Shown here piece after piece: positions 1 through 8,451 of a DNA stretch of 16,053 nucleotides (positions are counted from its first letter, which is position 1; every line of letters starts with the position of its first letter). Under the pieces are notes generated by a model. It was not told the DNA's origin and did no database searches. It saw nothing but the letters and a program-made list of their open reading frames with translations. A program made the translations under genes and the position numbers. Source of the DNA: an uncultured Mycoplasmataceae bacterium (GTDB lineage: Bacteria; Bacillota_I; Bacilli_A; Mycoplasmatales; Mycoplasmoidaceae); NCBI GenBank assembly GCA_949289925.1, contig CASEPW010000056.1, positions 1 through 16,053 on the forward strand, written 5' to 3'.

Positions 1-2193
1 ATCAGGAAGTGTAACTTCATGAATGATTTTTGTTGAATAAACTCTTTTGAAACCACTAAATAATACATTAAATCCTAATCTAATATCATCAGATGGTTTA
101 ATAAGTGTTCCATTACTATCATAATAATAATTAATATAACCTACAACATTAATAGAACCATCAATATTATGAGGTATTACAGTGTCAAATATAACATTTT
201 GAGTTCTAAAATCTTCTGGTAAACTATTGATTGTATTAATTAATTGAATTTTCAATGTCTCAATATATCCAGAATTACTTGAAACTTGATATGGTGCTAT
301 ATTTTCAAATCCTGGAACTGTAATTGTACTAGTAGTAAATGTAGTTTCTTTATAAAAAACCTTTTTAAAACCTGAAATAGAAATTTCTTTTGAATTAAAT
401 AAATCAGGTGAATTTCTTAAGAATAATTGATCATCATAAAATAAAGAAAGAGTGGGTAAAATTGTTATAACTCCTGAAGTTTCTTCTCTAACTATTAATT
501 TTTCATCAATATTTATATCATTAATATTAAAACCATCTGGTTTATTAATAACATTATTAAATATAATATTCTTTAAATCTGTTATAGTTACATCATTAAC
601 ATCGATTGATGAATATGTCTTATCTAATTTAATAAAGTTATACTCATCTGTTACTATTCTTGTTTCTCCTAAAACTCTTCTAAAACCTCTAAAAGTAATT
701 TGTCAATCACCAGGATTATTCGTAACAATAATCCCATTAGAATTAAACCATTTATTAGCTCCAATATGTAAAATAACTATACCTTCACCTGGTTTAATTG
801 TTATTGAATCAGGCTTTACAAAAATGGAACCATCTGGTGGTAAATTTTGTACTTGTATATATTTTAATAATGCACTTGATGCTCCTACATTATCTATAAT
901 ATATTGAGCAAAAATATTAGCAAATTCTGGTGGTAAAGTTATATCTTGCTCAATTTCTGTTGGCAATTGTGGTTTAAAACCTTCTACTAATATGTAAAAA
1001 ACAGAGCCTTGTTGACTAATATATTCACCTTCAGAATTTATAAATTCTTTTATATTTAATTTTAAGAACAATTTACCAGTTAAATTTGAAAGAGTATCGG
1101 AAGGTTTATCTGTACCTGATGAACTATCTACATACATTCATTTAAATTCAATATTAGGACTATAATCTGAGTTAATATTATGTTTTGCAAAAAATATAGG
1201 GTTGTTTGTGACGATATCATTTTCTGTTTCAATAGGGTTACGTCCCTGGAAAATATATTGAAAAACTACATGTTTTCAACTAACATTGCTATTTATAATA
1301 TGATTAGCTAAATTATTTGATAAAACCTCATCTGACAAAATATCTGTAGGATTTCTTGCTGAATATGTTTGATCATTAGCTACAGAATAATTATTATTTA
1401 CTTCAACACCCAAATAATCCTTATCAAGTTTTTTAAAACCTGTAACTTTGAATGTATAATCATCAACAAATCATCCTTTGCTATGAGTATAACTATTAAT
1501 ATAACGATTATTATATCAACCTTTTGGCCTACTAACTATAGTAGCAACCCCACGATAATCTAAATACACTTTTTTTCAATGGATCTTAACTACCAAATTA
1601 TTGTTTTTAACATCAAGAGCAACAAACTCTAAAACCATTTTGTCTTTAATGTAATCAATGTCAGAATTGTTACTTGGATTTAATAAATCATATGTTCTGT
1701 TGTATGGCATAACATTTGAAGAAATAACATTACTACTATTGTCTTGCAATTTTTTAGCAATATAGTAAAGCAGTTTATCTGGATTAAAATCTAAAATATT
1801 ATTTACCCCTGAATTAGGAGCATTAAAATCTGATGAAAAATCAACTGGATTATTATGATAATTAACATTAACAATAGTAGAATAAGAATCTGAATATCTA
1901 TCTAAAATTGCAGGAGTAGCGGAATATTCACTTCCAATTGTAGGTGTGCTACCAGGGTTACTAGGACCCAATACATATCTTGGATCTGGTGTAATTGATC
2001 TTTCATTAGGATTATTTTCATCAACTTCATCTGTAGAAGAAACTGATGAATTTAATTTTTGAATTGTATTTTTATTATCTTGATTAATTCTAGTTTTATC
2101 AATAACAATAAAAAAAGATGCTAATACTAAAACACAACTCAGTAATGCAAATATAAATTTATTTAAAAAAAATTTTTTATTTTTTTTTATCAT
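1..2193 (-). CDS. Repeat-bearing variable surface protein (N-terminal 731 residues; runs off left edge)
   Basis: The reading frame is open from ATG 2193 to the window edge once TGA is read as Trp, so the C-terminus is missing. Residues 1-12 are Lys-rich and 13-31 are strongly hydrophobic, which fits a signal peptide or signal anchor. An LLSC sequence at 17-20 resembles a lipobox, but hydrophobic residues continue for 11 positions after the Cys, so lipidation is uncertain. Residues 32-100 form a polar, Ser/Asn/Pro/Asp-rich linker. After that the same ending recurs, a hydrophobic strand followed by GF(K/R), with the Gly at residues 252, 405, 503, 608 and 714. The last four are spaced 98-106 residues apart, which indicates tandem beta-rich domains of about 100 residues. 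Many units also carry a Y/F-x-(D/N)-(S/D)-N-G turn. This architecture resembles the Lipoprotein_17-related variable surface proteins of mycoplasmas. A TTG at 2208 is a less likely start. The protein probably faces the outside of the cell. The family match is by eye. Confidence 0.7.
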
Positions 2194-2199
2194 GTTTAG

Positions 2200-2205
2200 A
2201 TTATA
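2200..2205 (-). promoter_or_regulatory. -10 box of the surface-protein gene, probably giving a leaderless transcript
   Basis: A perfect TATAAT (minus strand) lies 6 bases upstream of the ATG at 2193. Transcription starting at the usual distance would begin at or next to the A of the ATG, and no Shine-Dalgarno sequence is present. There is no convincing -35 box. Leaderless messages are known in mycoplasmas; assigning one here is inference. Confidence 0.45.
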
Positions 2206-2264
2206 CAATAATATTATAAATATTATTCTATAATATACTTTATTTTCTCATATACAATTTAAAA

Positions 2265-2273
2265 TGTTATAAT
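2265..2273 (+). promoter_or_regulatory. Extended -10 promoter of the plus-strand gene group
   Basis: TGTTATAAT is a perfect extended -10 element (TG, one base, TATAAT). A start near 2280 would give an untranslated leader of about 19 bases that contains the GAGG at 2289-2292 before ATG 2299. The -35 region is poor, as expected for extended -10 promoters. It diverges from the surface-protein promoter within a gap of about 105 bases. Confidence 0.55.
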
Positions 2274-2298
2274 ATGAATATATAGTTTGAGGTGCAAA

Positions 2299-2895
2299 AT
2301 GTTTGATAACAAATTAGACATAAATGAAAATTTAGAAGATAACAAAGAAAATACAAATAATGGTCCAACTTTTGGGACTCCAAATATGAATGTTCAACAA
2401 GGTGGATACAATGCAAATGTAATGGGGCCTGTATCACTAGAACGTGATGAAGATGGTTATGTTATTTTTCCATCTTCACCTATAACTGAAATTCAAAATA
2501 AAAATCATTCATTAAATGCTTGATTAGTTAAAAATGTTACTGAATTTATCCCTTGCAAATCTATATATGATAATAAAAAAGTTAGTTATGACACTTTCTT
2601 AATGGAATTAAATTATGATTTATTTGATTTATTATTAAAAACTAATTTATTAAAAACTAAATCAGTTGTTAATAAAATTAAAAAACAACTTTGCTACATT
2701 TTAGTTTCAACTAAAGATTTACCTGATCTTGAAAGGGATTTAGTGTTCAATACAACATTAAGATTTGTAGATTTTTTAAAAACAGTTGTTTATTATCCTG
2801 AAACTGAAAAAATTAATGACGAAGTTGTTGCTTATTTGCCAATATTAAAAGAAACAGCGATTGCTTTTAAAAATTTCTTAGTTAAAAATAGATAA
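2299..2895 (+). CDS. Unrecognised protein, 198 residues, with disordered N-terminus and helical C-terminus
   Basis: I do not recognise a family. ATG 2299 is preferred because GAGG sits 6 bases upstream; a TTG at 2287 would place that motif inside the gene. One in-frame TGA at 2521 is read as Trp. The first 50 or so residues are Asn-, Gly- and Gln-rich and acidic, and look disordered. From about residue 50 the protein is Leu/Lys-rich and mainly helical by eye, including repeated LLKTN and LLKTK segments. There is no signal peptide, no membrane span and no recognisable catalytic motif, so it is probably cytosolic. It is the first gene of the plus-strand group and may be co-transcribed with the transketolase gene 54 bases downstream. 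Confidence 0.8.
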
Positions 2896-2903
2896 TAACA
2901 TTT

Positions 2904-2940
2904 CTTCTTATATATAATATATATATATATATATAAGAGG
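2904..2940 (+). promoter_or_regulatory. AU-rich hairpin that hides the transketolase ribosome binding site, or a weak terminator
   Basis: CTTCTTATATA (2904-2914) pairs with TATATAAGAGG (2930-2940) over 11 pairs, one of them G-U. The right arm contains the AAGAGG that serves as Shine-Dalgarno sequence for ATG 2950. The loop is made of the AT repeat. The stem is followed by TTTTATTTT, so the same structure could end or attenuate transcription from the upstream gene. A TATAAT at 2913-2918 could instead be a promoter, and a message starting there would lack the left arm. Confidence 0.4.
2917..2935 (+). repeat. AT dinucleotide microsatellite, 19 bases
   Basis: This is an uninterrupted alternation of A and T, nine AT units plus one A, located 14 bases before the transketolase start codon. 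Runs of this kind are prone to slippage during replication. It forms the loop and part of the stem of the overlapping hairpin. Confidence 0.85.
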
Positions 2941-2949
2941 TTTTATTTT

Positions 2950-4929
2950 ATGAAAAATAATATATATCTAAACGCAATGAGGTCGGTTGCGTTACAAGCA
3001 ATATTTAATGTTCAACAAGGGCATACAGGTATGGCTATATCAGCTATCCCGTTAATTTATACTATTTATGCTAAAAATATAAATATAAATAGTGATGATG
3101 GAAAATGAATAAATCGTGATCGTTTTGTTCTTTCTGCAGGTCATGGTAGCATGAGTCTTTATTCATTGTTTTTTTTATCTAATTTAATTAACTTAGATGA
3201 AATTAAAAATTATCGTCAAGAAAATTCAAAAACACCAGGTCACCCTGAATATGAAAATAAAAGTGATAACTATATAGATTGTTCTACAGGTCCATTAGGA
3301 CAAGGTATTGCTAGCGCTGTAGGAATGGCAATTGCTGAAAAATATTTAGCTAATAAGTGAAAAAAATTAAAAGGGTTAATTGATCATTATACATATGTTG
3401 TTGTAGGTGATGGTGATTTACAAGAAGGTGTATGTTATGAAGCAATGAGTCTTGCAGGTAAATTAAAACTTAACAAATTAATTGTTTTGCATGACTCTAA
3501 TGATTATCAATTAGATTCTGCCGTCAATCTTGTAAATAATGAAAATTTAAAAAAGAGAGTTGAATCACAAAATTGATTATATCTAAAATCTAATAATGAT
3601 ATTGAAAATATAGACAATTGTATAAATATCGCGAAGAAAAGCAAAAAGCCAACATTTATTGAAGTAAAAACTATTATCGGAGAGGGAACAAGTGCTCAAT
3701 CTTCATTTAAGGCACATGGTTTAAAAGTAACAGATCAAGAATTAAAAAATGCAAATAAATATTTTGATATGAATTTTGAAAATTTTAATTTTCCCAATGA
3801 AATATTTGAGCACTTTCATAATAATGTAGTTAAAAGAGGGAAAGAAAAATATGAGAAATGAGAAAAGTTATTAAATGAGTATCAAAGTAAATATCCAAAA
3901 CTTGTAAATGAATTTTTAGATTCTTTTAATGATGAATATTATGATGAAAAAATAGATAAAATCTTAAATGAAATAATAAAAGAAAATAAAGTAACACCAA
4001 CTAAAAATTATTTAAAAGATTTCTTTGATTTGTGCAATAAATACAATATAAAAAATATTCTAACCCTTTCAGCTGATTTAGCATCTACTACTTTTTGTAA
4101 AAATAATGAAGTTTCATTCAATGAAAATATTAATTCACCTTATATTATGTGTGGAATTAGAGAATTTAGTATGGGATGTATTCAAAATGGAATATTACTT
4201 CATAAAGGATTAAAATCTTTTTCAGGAACTTTTTTATCTTTTGCAGATTACATAAAATCTGCAATACGTGTTGGTGCATTAAGCAAACTACCATCAATTT
4301 ATATTTTTACTCATGATTCTTATCTTGTAGGTGGAGATGGACCAACACACCAACCATATGATCAATTGGCAATGTTAAGAGCAATAGAAAATGTTTATGA
4401 TATTAGACCATGTAATCATTATGAATTTGCAAAAGCAATTAATATTGCATTAAAATCATCAACAAAATCTTATTGTTTCATTTTAACAAGACAGAATGTT
4501 GATGTATCAATAAATAATAATGCCAAAATAGAAAAAGGCGCATATATTATACGCGACGAAAAAAATGCCAATATTACAATAGTTGCAAGTGGCAGTGAAG
4601 TTGAACTAATAATGAAAAATATAGATATTATTGAAAAAGAAACAAAATTAAAGATTAAGGTTGTTTCTTGTCCAATTCAAAAATTATTCCTAGAACAAAG
4701 TGATGAATATATTAGAAATACTATAAATGCAACTAAAGGTGTTATGGTGATTGAAGCATCTAATGATGCAAATTGATATAAATTGCAAAAATACAATAAT
4801 AATTTCTGTTTTATTGGAGCGTGAGGTTTTGGTAAATCTATGGATGGTAATAAACTATATCAAGAAAAAGGCTTTAATAAAAATAATATAATTAAAATAA
4901 TAAAAGAAATGGTGGAAAATGAATATTAA
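2950..4929 (+). CDS. tkt: Transketolase, 659 residues
   Basis: Transketolase moves two-carbon ketol units between sugar phosphates in the cytosol, using thiamine diphosphate (ThDP) and a divalent metal. It links glycolysis to pentose and sedoheptulose phosphates. Visible family motifs, in order: QGHTG near the N-terminus; [25 protein letters not shown]; the ThDP motif GDGDLQEG (Asp154) ending at N184 in HDSND; KTIIGEG followed by AHG; LSADLA; REFSM with the general-acid Glu at 405; and [13 protein letters not shown]. The length matches the family (about 650-670). Several in-frame TGA codons are read as Trp. The GGD in place of the GED usual in other bacteria is, I believe, common in mycoplasmas. 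AAGAGG lies 9 bases before the ATG. The gene overlaps the next one by 11 bases, implying co-translation with the phosphofructokinase-family gene. Confidence 0.95.
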
Positions 4930-5899
4930 AAAAGTAGCTATATTAACATCTGGTGGCGACGCACCTGGTATGAATAAATTATTACACTCATGCTGTGAGA
5001 ATTTAATCAATAATAATATTAAACCTTATGTTGTTATAGATGGATTTTTAGGTTTATATAAAAACGACATTAGAGAAGCTAATATGAGAATTTTAGAAAA
5101 TAGTGCTCACAATAGTGGGAGTGTTATTTATTGTTCAAGATTTCTTGAACATAACAACGAAAATGTTTTAATAAAAGAAGTTGAGAATTTAAACAAAAAT
5201 GAAATTGATTTATTAATTGTTATAGGTGGTAATGGAAGTTATGCTGGAGCACAAAAGCTTGTTGAAAAGGGTGTAAAAGTTATATGTTTACCAGCAACTA
5301 TTGATAATGATATTAATTTTACTCAATATACAATAGGATTTGATTCTGCATTACGTGAAGTTGTTGAAACAATTGATAATTTGAATTTTACTGCTAAAAC
5401 TCATGGAAATATATTTTTAATTGAAGTAATGGGAAGAGAGTGCAGTGATTTAACATTGCATGGAGCACTAGCTTCAAGAGTTGATTATATAGTTACAAAA
5501 TATAATAAGCTAGACAAAAAAGAATATTTAGAAATAGTTAATGAGATTAAAAACAAAAGAAGATCAATATTATTCTTAATTACAGAAAATGTTTATCAAG
5601 ATAAAAACTTTTTAAATGAAATAAAACTATATATTGAAGAAAAAACAAAAATTCCTACAAAAACACATATAATAGGTTACACTCAAAGAGGAGCAAAACC
5701 AACAGCGACAGAAAGGTATAATGCAGTAAGATTAGCAAAACATTGTGTTGATAATATTATTAAGCAAAAATATAATATAGCAATTGGAATTGATGGAGAA
5801 AAAATTGTTGATATTGAATTAATGAATAATAATTTTATGAAAACAAGAAATGAAAAGGAAATCTTAGAATTTATAAAATTAATTAATCAAAAAATATAA
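4919..5899 (+). CDS. pfkA: 6-phosphofructokinase family protein, 326 residues, with substituted active-site positions
   Basis: The fold and length (about 320) are those of the bacterial ATP-dependent PFK-A family, which phosphorylates fructose 6-phosphate at C1. Conserved: SGGDAPGMN at 11-19; Arg74 (R72 in the Bacillus/E. coli structural numbering); catalytic TIDND with Asp129 (D127); MGR at 171-173 (R171); Glu223 (E222); QRG with Arg257 (R252). Changed: Asn105 replaces the Mg-binding Asp of GGDGS (D103), Asn164 replaces R162, Lys248 replaces R243 and Tyr254 replaces H249. His23 and Glu27 replace the allosteric arginines R21 and R25. The last four of the six are phosphate- or effector-binding positions. 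It may therefore be a paralogue with another sugar phosphate as substrate, such as sedoheptulose 7-phosphate, rather than the glycolytic enzyme. GGTGG at 4911-4915 is the ribosome binding site, inside the transketolase gene. Family certain, substrate not. Confidence 0.85.
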   Translation: MNIKKVAILTSGGDAPGMNKLLHSCCENLINNNIKPYVVIDGFLGLYKNDIREANMRILENSAHNSGSVIYCSRFLEHNNENVLIKEVENLNKNEIDLLIVIGGNGSYAGAQKLVEKGVKVICLPATIDNDINFTQYTIGFDSALREVVETIDNLNFTAKTHGNIFLIEVMGRECSDLTLHGALASRVDYIVTKYNKLDKKEYLEIVNEIKNKRRSILFLITENVYQDKNFLNEIKLYIEEKTKIPTKTHIIGYTQRGAKPTATERYNAVRLAKHCVDNIIKQKYNIAIGIDGEKIVDIELMNNNFMKTRNEKEILEFIKLINQKI

Positions 5900-5978
5900 T
5901 AATTAAATAAACCTAAAACTTTTTTAAATATTTTAATAGTAAAATAGTGTTTTTTATTAATAATTGAAATATATTTAT

Positions 5979-5986
5979 AAAGGAGG
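5979..5986 (+). promoter_or_regulatory. Near-perfect Shine-Dalgarno sequence of the GG-peptide genes
   Basis: AAAGGAGG, with AGGAGG at 5981-5986, stands 3 bases before ATG 5990. It is among the best anti-16S matches in the window, comparable only to those of lon and tig, and suggests strong translation initiation. A possible -10 box (TAAAAT, 5940-5945) lies upstream without a clear -35. No terminator is evident after the preceding gene, so read-through from it is also possible. Confidence 0.7.
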
Positions 5987-5989
5987 TAT

Positions 5990-6238
5990 ATGAAAAAAAT
6001 AAAAAACAATAAAGAAATTTATGGAGGTAAAATAAAATACTTTACCTCTAAAATGATTAATGTCTCACTAGCAATGGGTGTTGCAGATAATGTTATTAGT
6101 TCAATCTTTAACATTATAAATACAAATGCATATTTAAATAATGAAAATCCACAATATAATTTAAATCCATATTATTCTCAAAAATCTAGTATAAGATTTG
6201 GTTCTGACCAAAGACATTCTGCTATCTCATATTTTTAA
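5990..6238 (+). CDS. Small double-glycine-leader peptide A, 82 residues (bacteriocin-like candidate)
   Basis: No family is recognised for the mature part. Residues 1-13 are short and Lys/Asn-rich and end in I-Y-G-G. Ile at -4 and Gly at -2 and -1 match leaders cut by C39-peptidase ABC exporters, which process class II bacteriocins and peptide signals. Cleavage would release a 69-residue peptide. It has a basic start, an amphipathic or hydrophobic stretch at about 22-43 containing a small-xxx-small motif (S-L-A-M-G), and an Asn/Tyr/Ser-rich tail. There is no cysteine, which argues against a lanthipeptide. Its stop overlaps the start of peptide B by one base (TAATG), so the two are made together. 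No exporter or immunity gene is in the window. Alternative: a small membrane protein whose GG is coincidental. Confidence 0.7.
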   Translation: MKKIKNNKEIYGGKIKYFTSKMINVSLAMGVADNVISSIFNIINTNAYLNNENPQYNLNPYYSQKSSIRFGSDQRHSAISYF

Positions 6239-6453
6239 TGAAGAAATTAGATATTTATAATAAAAAAAATATAAATGGTGGTATTTCTCAAGCAGCAATA
6301 TTTGCTATTATTGCCTCAATAGGTATAGGAGTAAATATTATAAGCAGCATAGCAACAGGTATATTAAATATGCAAGCAAATAAAAAAAATAGTAATAAGG
6401 AAAATAAAACTTTTAACATCAATTATCAAAATCAAAGTTCTTATGTATATTAA
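6238..6453 (+). CDS. Small double-glycine-leader peptide B, 71 residues (bacteriocin-like candidate)
   Basis: The start MKKLDIYNKKNINGG (15 residues) fits the double-glycine leader consensus better than peptide A: Leu at -12, Ile at -4, Gly at -2 and -1. The predicted 56-residue mature peptide opens with about 25 hydrophobic residues rich in Ala, Ile, Gly and Ser, containing G-I-G and the small-xxx-small motif S-I-A-T-G. It ends in a Lys/Asn/Tyr/Gln-rich tail. This would suit a membrane-inserting helix. The gene has no ribosome binding site of its own and starts on the last base of peptide A's stop codon, so translation should depend on A. Paired, coupled GG peptides resemble two-component (class IIb) bacteriocins, although a strict GxxxG is absent. 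Function is inferred only. Confidence 0.7.
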   Translation: MKKLDIYNKKNINGGISQAAIFAIIASIGIGVNIISSIATGILNMQANKKNSNKENKTFNINYQNQSSYVY

Positions 6454-6472
6454 AAACCCTTAATGGGTTTTT
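6452..6472. terminator. Bidirectional intrinsic terminator between the GG-peptide genes and grpE
   Basis: AAAAACCC and GGGTTTTT form a perfect 8-pair stem around a 5-base loop. On the plus strand a T run follows, ending the peptide genes. On the minus strand the run of T after GGG ends the heat-shock block just after the grpE stop codon at 6473-6475. Confidence 0.8.
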
Positions 6473-7270
6473 TTATTTAGATACAACTACTAATGTATGT
6501 TTTAGAACTTTTGATTCATTAACAACAAAACCTTTTTTAACAATCTTTACAACTGTATTAGGTGGGAAATTACTATCCTCAACCACATCAAAAGCTTCCA
6601 TATATAATTCGTTAAAAGGATCTCCAACATTAACATTAATTTCATCCACACCTAAATCATTTAATTTTTCATCAAATTGATTTAATAACATTTTAAATCC
6701 TTGCAAATAATTTGCTATGATTGGGTCTGATGGAGAAGAATTAATTATTGATTGTAATAAAATAATTGGGTCTAAAAAAGATGAAGCAATTTCTTCAAAA
6801 ACTGATGATTTTATTTTTGACACTTCTTCATTCTTTTTATTTTCGTAGAATACAATTTTTTCATCTAACAATTTTTGAGCTTGTTCAGTTTTTTGTTGAA
6901 TTTTTTGTAAAAATGAATCATTTTGTTCATCTAATTGAACTTTTAAAGATGAATTAATTTCTTCAAGAGATTGAATTTTTTTGTTTAACGATTCAATTTG
7001 TTCCATTAATTCTTTTTCTTTCTTCTTAAAAAAGGATAAATTCAATGATGAAGCTTCATCAAAATTGTTTTCATTTAATGGAACATTATTATTAGTTTCT
7101 TCTACAACAGTTTGTTCAGCTAGCACTTGTTTTAATTTTTCAATTTCAGTTTTTGTAATTCCTTGCTCAATTTCTTTTGGAGCAACATAATTTAAACGCG
7201 CTTGACGAGGTCTACCTCTTCTACCTGTTGTTTCACTCTTTTTTCTTGAACTTGAAGTAACTTTACTCAT
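6473..7270 (-). CDS. grpE: GrpE, nucleotide exchange factor of DnaK, with AT-hook-like N-terminal extension (265 residues)
   Basis: GrpE releases ADP from DnaK and resets the Hsp70 cycle. The C-terminal 50 residues carry the family signature: [11 protein letters not shown], then [16 protein letters not shown], then a closing beta strand with VLKHTLVVV. Residues of about 80-155 form the long coiled coil expected of the GrpE dimer stalk. The protein is well above the usual 180-220 residues because of an N-terminal extension of about 75. That extension is Ser/Lys-rich and contains RRGRPRQAR at 17-25, whose RGRP core (18-21) matches the AT-hook that binds the minor groove of AT-rich DNA. The start overlaps the dnaJ stop by 8 bases, so the genes are co-translated. 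GrpE identity is secure; the DNA-binding role of the tail is speculative. Confidence 0.9.
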   Translation of the reverse strand: MSKVTSSSRKKSETTGRRGRPRQARLNYVAPKEIEQGITKTEIEKLKQVLAEQTVVEETNNNVPLNENNFDEASSLNLSFFKKKEKELMEQIESLNKKIQSLEEINSSLKVQLDEQNDSFLQKIQQKTEQAQKLLDEKIVFYENKKNEEVSKIKSSVFEEIASSFLDPIILLQSIINSSPSDPIIANYLQGFKMLLNQFDEKLNDLGVDEINVNVGDPFNELYMEAFDVVEDSNFPPNTVVKIVKKGFVVNESKVLKHTLVVVSK

Positions 7271-8447
7271 GTTTAAACTCCTTTAACAATTCATTATTAT
7301 AATCAGTAATATCTTTTTCATCAGGTTTTGCAAAATGTTTTAATTTATTTAATTCATCTCTTGTATATTTTGGAATTTTATATTTAATAACACCATATAA
7401 ATCACCACCTGATGATCTTGAAAATAATTTAGATTTATTTTCATTTCTAATTCCATGATTTACTATTTTTATTTTATCATCTTGTTTTGTATTAGGAGAT
7501 AAAGAATATTTTACAATTCCATATGGAGTAGGAACTTCAATTTCCCCACCAACAATAGCTGTTATTGGGTCAACAAATACAATTGTATATAAATCGTTTC
7601 CATGTCTTTCAAAATTTCTTGATGGTTCTACATAGACTACAATATATAAATTACCATTTTTGCCATTAATAATGTTACCTTTTTGAGAAACCATTAATGT
7701 TTCTCCATTTTTAATACCTGCTGGAATTTTAACTTTAACTTCTATTTTTTCTTTTACATAACCTTTTCCACTACATTTAGAACAATTAACTTTTGGAACT
7801 TTCTTTTTACCGTTACATTTTTCACATTCTGCTCTTACTTGATTAACTCCAAAAATTGATCTAGTTTGTAAGAAAACAAATCCTCTACCACCACAATTAT
7901 TACACTCAACTAAATCTGATGGCTTGTTAGCACCAGTACCATCACATTTACCACAAGTAGTTACTCTATAAAAATTAACTTTCTCTTCTCCTCCAAAAAT
8001 AGATTTTGAAAAAGAAACTCTAACCTTTGTGTGAATGTTAATATCATCTTCTTCATTTCTTCTTGAAGATGAGTTAAAAGAAAAGCCTCCTTGGTCTCCA
8101 AAAATTGAAGTGAAAATATCTTCTACTCCACCAAAACCTTCAAAACCACTAGCTCCACCAAAAAATTCATTAAAAATATCAAATGGATTGATATTATCTG
8201 CATTAAATCCTTGAGAATTTAAACCGTCATAACCAAATGTATCATATGTTTTTCTTTTTTGATCATCACTTAAAACTTCATATGCTTCATTTATTTCTTT
8301 AAATTTTTCTTCTGCATCTGGAGCTTTATTTCTATCTGGGTGATACTTCATAGCTAAAGTTCTAAATGCTTTTTTTATTTCATCCTTTGAAGCATTTTTA
8401 CTTATCCCTAAGACCTCATAATAATCTCTTTTTTTTGATTTACCCAT
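7263..8447 (-). CDS. dnaJ: Chaperone protein DnaJ, 394 residues
   Basis: DnaJ is the co-chaperone that brings unfolded clients to DnaK and stimulates its ATPase. It shows the full type I layout. The J domain lies at about 7-72 with HPD in KYHPDRN. A Gly/Phe-rich region at about 75-125 is rich in [16 protein letters not shown] repeats. Next comes a zinc-binding region with four motifs: [24 protein letters not shown] and CSKCSGKG. The C-terminal client-binding domains include [11 protein letters not shown] and PTPYG. The third zinc motif has lost its last glycine but keeps both cysteines. The length is normal (about 370-390). AAGGA before the ATG lies inside the end of the upstream DnaJ-like gene, 4 bases away. 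The gene is part of the lon-to-grpE run. Confidence 0.95.
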   Translation of the reverse strand: MGKSKKRDYYEVLGISKNASKDEIKKAFRTLAMKYHPDRNKAPDAEEKFKEINEAYEVLSDDQKRKTYDTFGYDGLNSQGFNADNINPFDIFNEFFGGASGFEGFGGVEDIFTSIFGDQGGFSFNSSSRRNEEDDINIHTKVRVSFSKSIFGGEEKVNFYRVTTCGKCDGTGANKPSDLVECNNCGGRGFVFLQTRSIFGVNQVRAECEKCNGKKKVPKVNCSKCSGKGYVKEKIEVKVKIPAGIKNGETLMVSQKGNIINGKNGNLYIVVYVEPSRNFERHGNDLYTIVFVDPITAIVGGEIEVPTPYGIVKYSLSPNTKQDDKIKIVNHGIRNENKSKLFSRSSGGDLYGVIKYKIPKYTRDELNKLKHFAKPDEKDITDYNNELLKEFKHE

Positions 8448-8451
8448 TTTT

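Noticed and set aside
452..907. Plus-strand open frame of about 150 codons inside the surface protein
   Set aside because: It lies antisense to a longer frame that has repeats and a signal-like start. It has no ribosome binding site, and its composition is that of a reverse-complement shadow.
2134..2193. Lipobox (LLSC) marking the surface protein as a lipoprotein
   Set aside because: Not called as certain: Leu at -2 is unusual and the hydrophobic segment continues 11 residues past the Cys, which fits a signal anchor at least as well.
2287..2298. Upstream TTG start for the 198-residue protein
   Set aside because: It would put the GAGG ribosome binding motif inside the coding region; ATG 2299 is correctly spaced from it.
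2917..2935. CRISPR or longer tandem repeat array at the AT run
   Set aside because: It is a simple dinucleotide run with no spacer-repeat pattern.
5900..5989. Terminator or RNA gene between the phosphofructokinase-family gene and peptide A
   Set aside because: The gap contains only A/T-rich sequence with no GC-containing stem. Only a weak -10-like box and the Shine-Dalgarno sequence can be supported.
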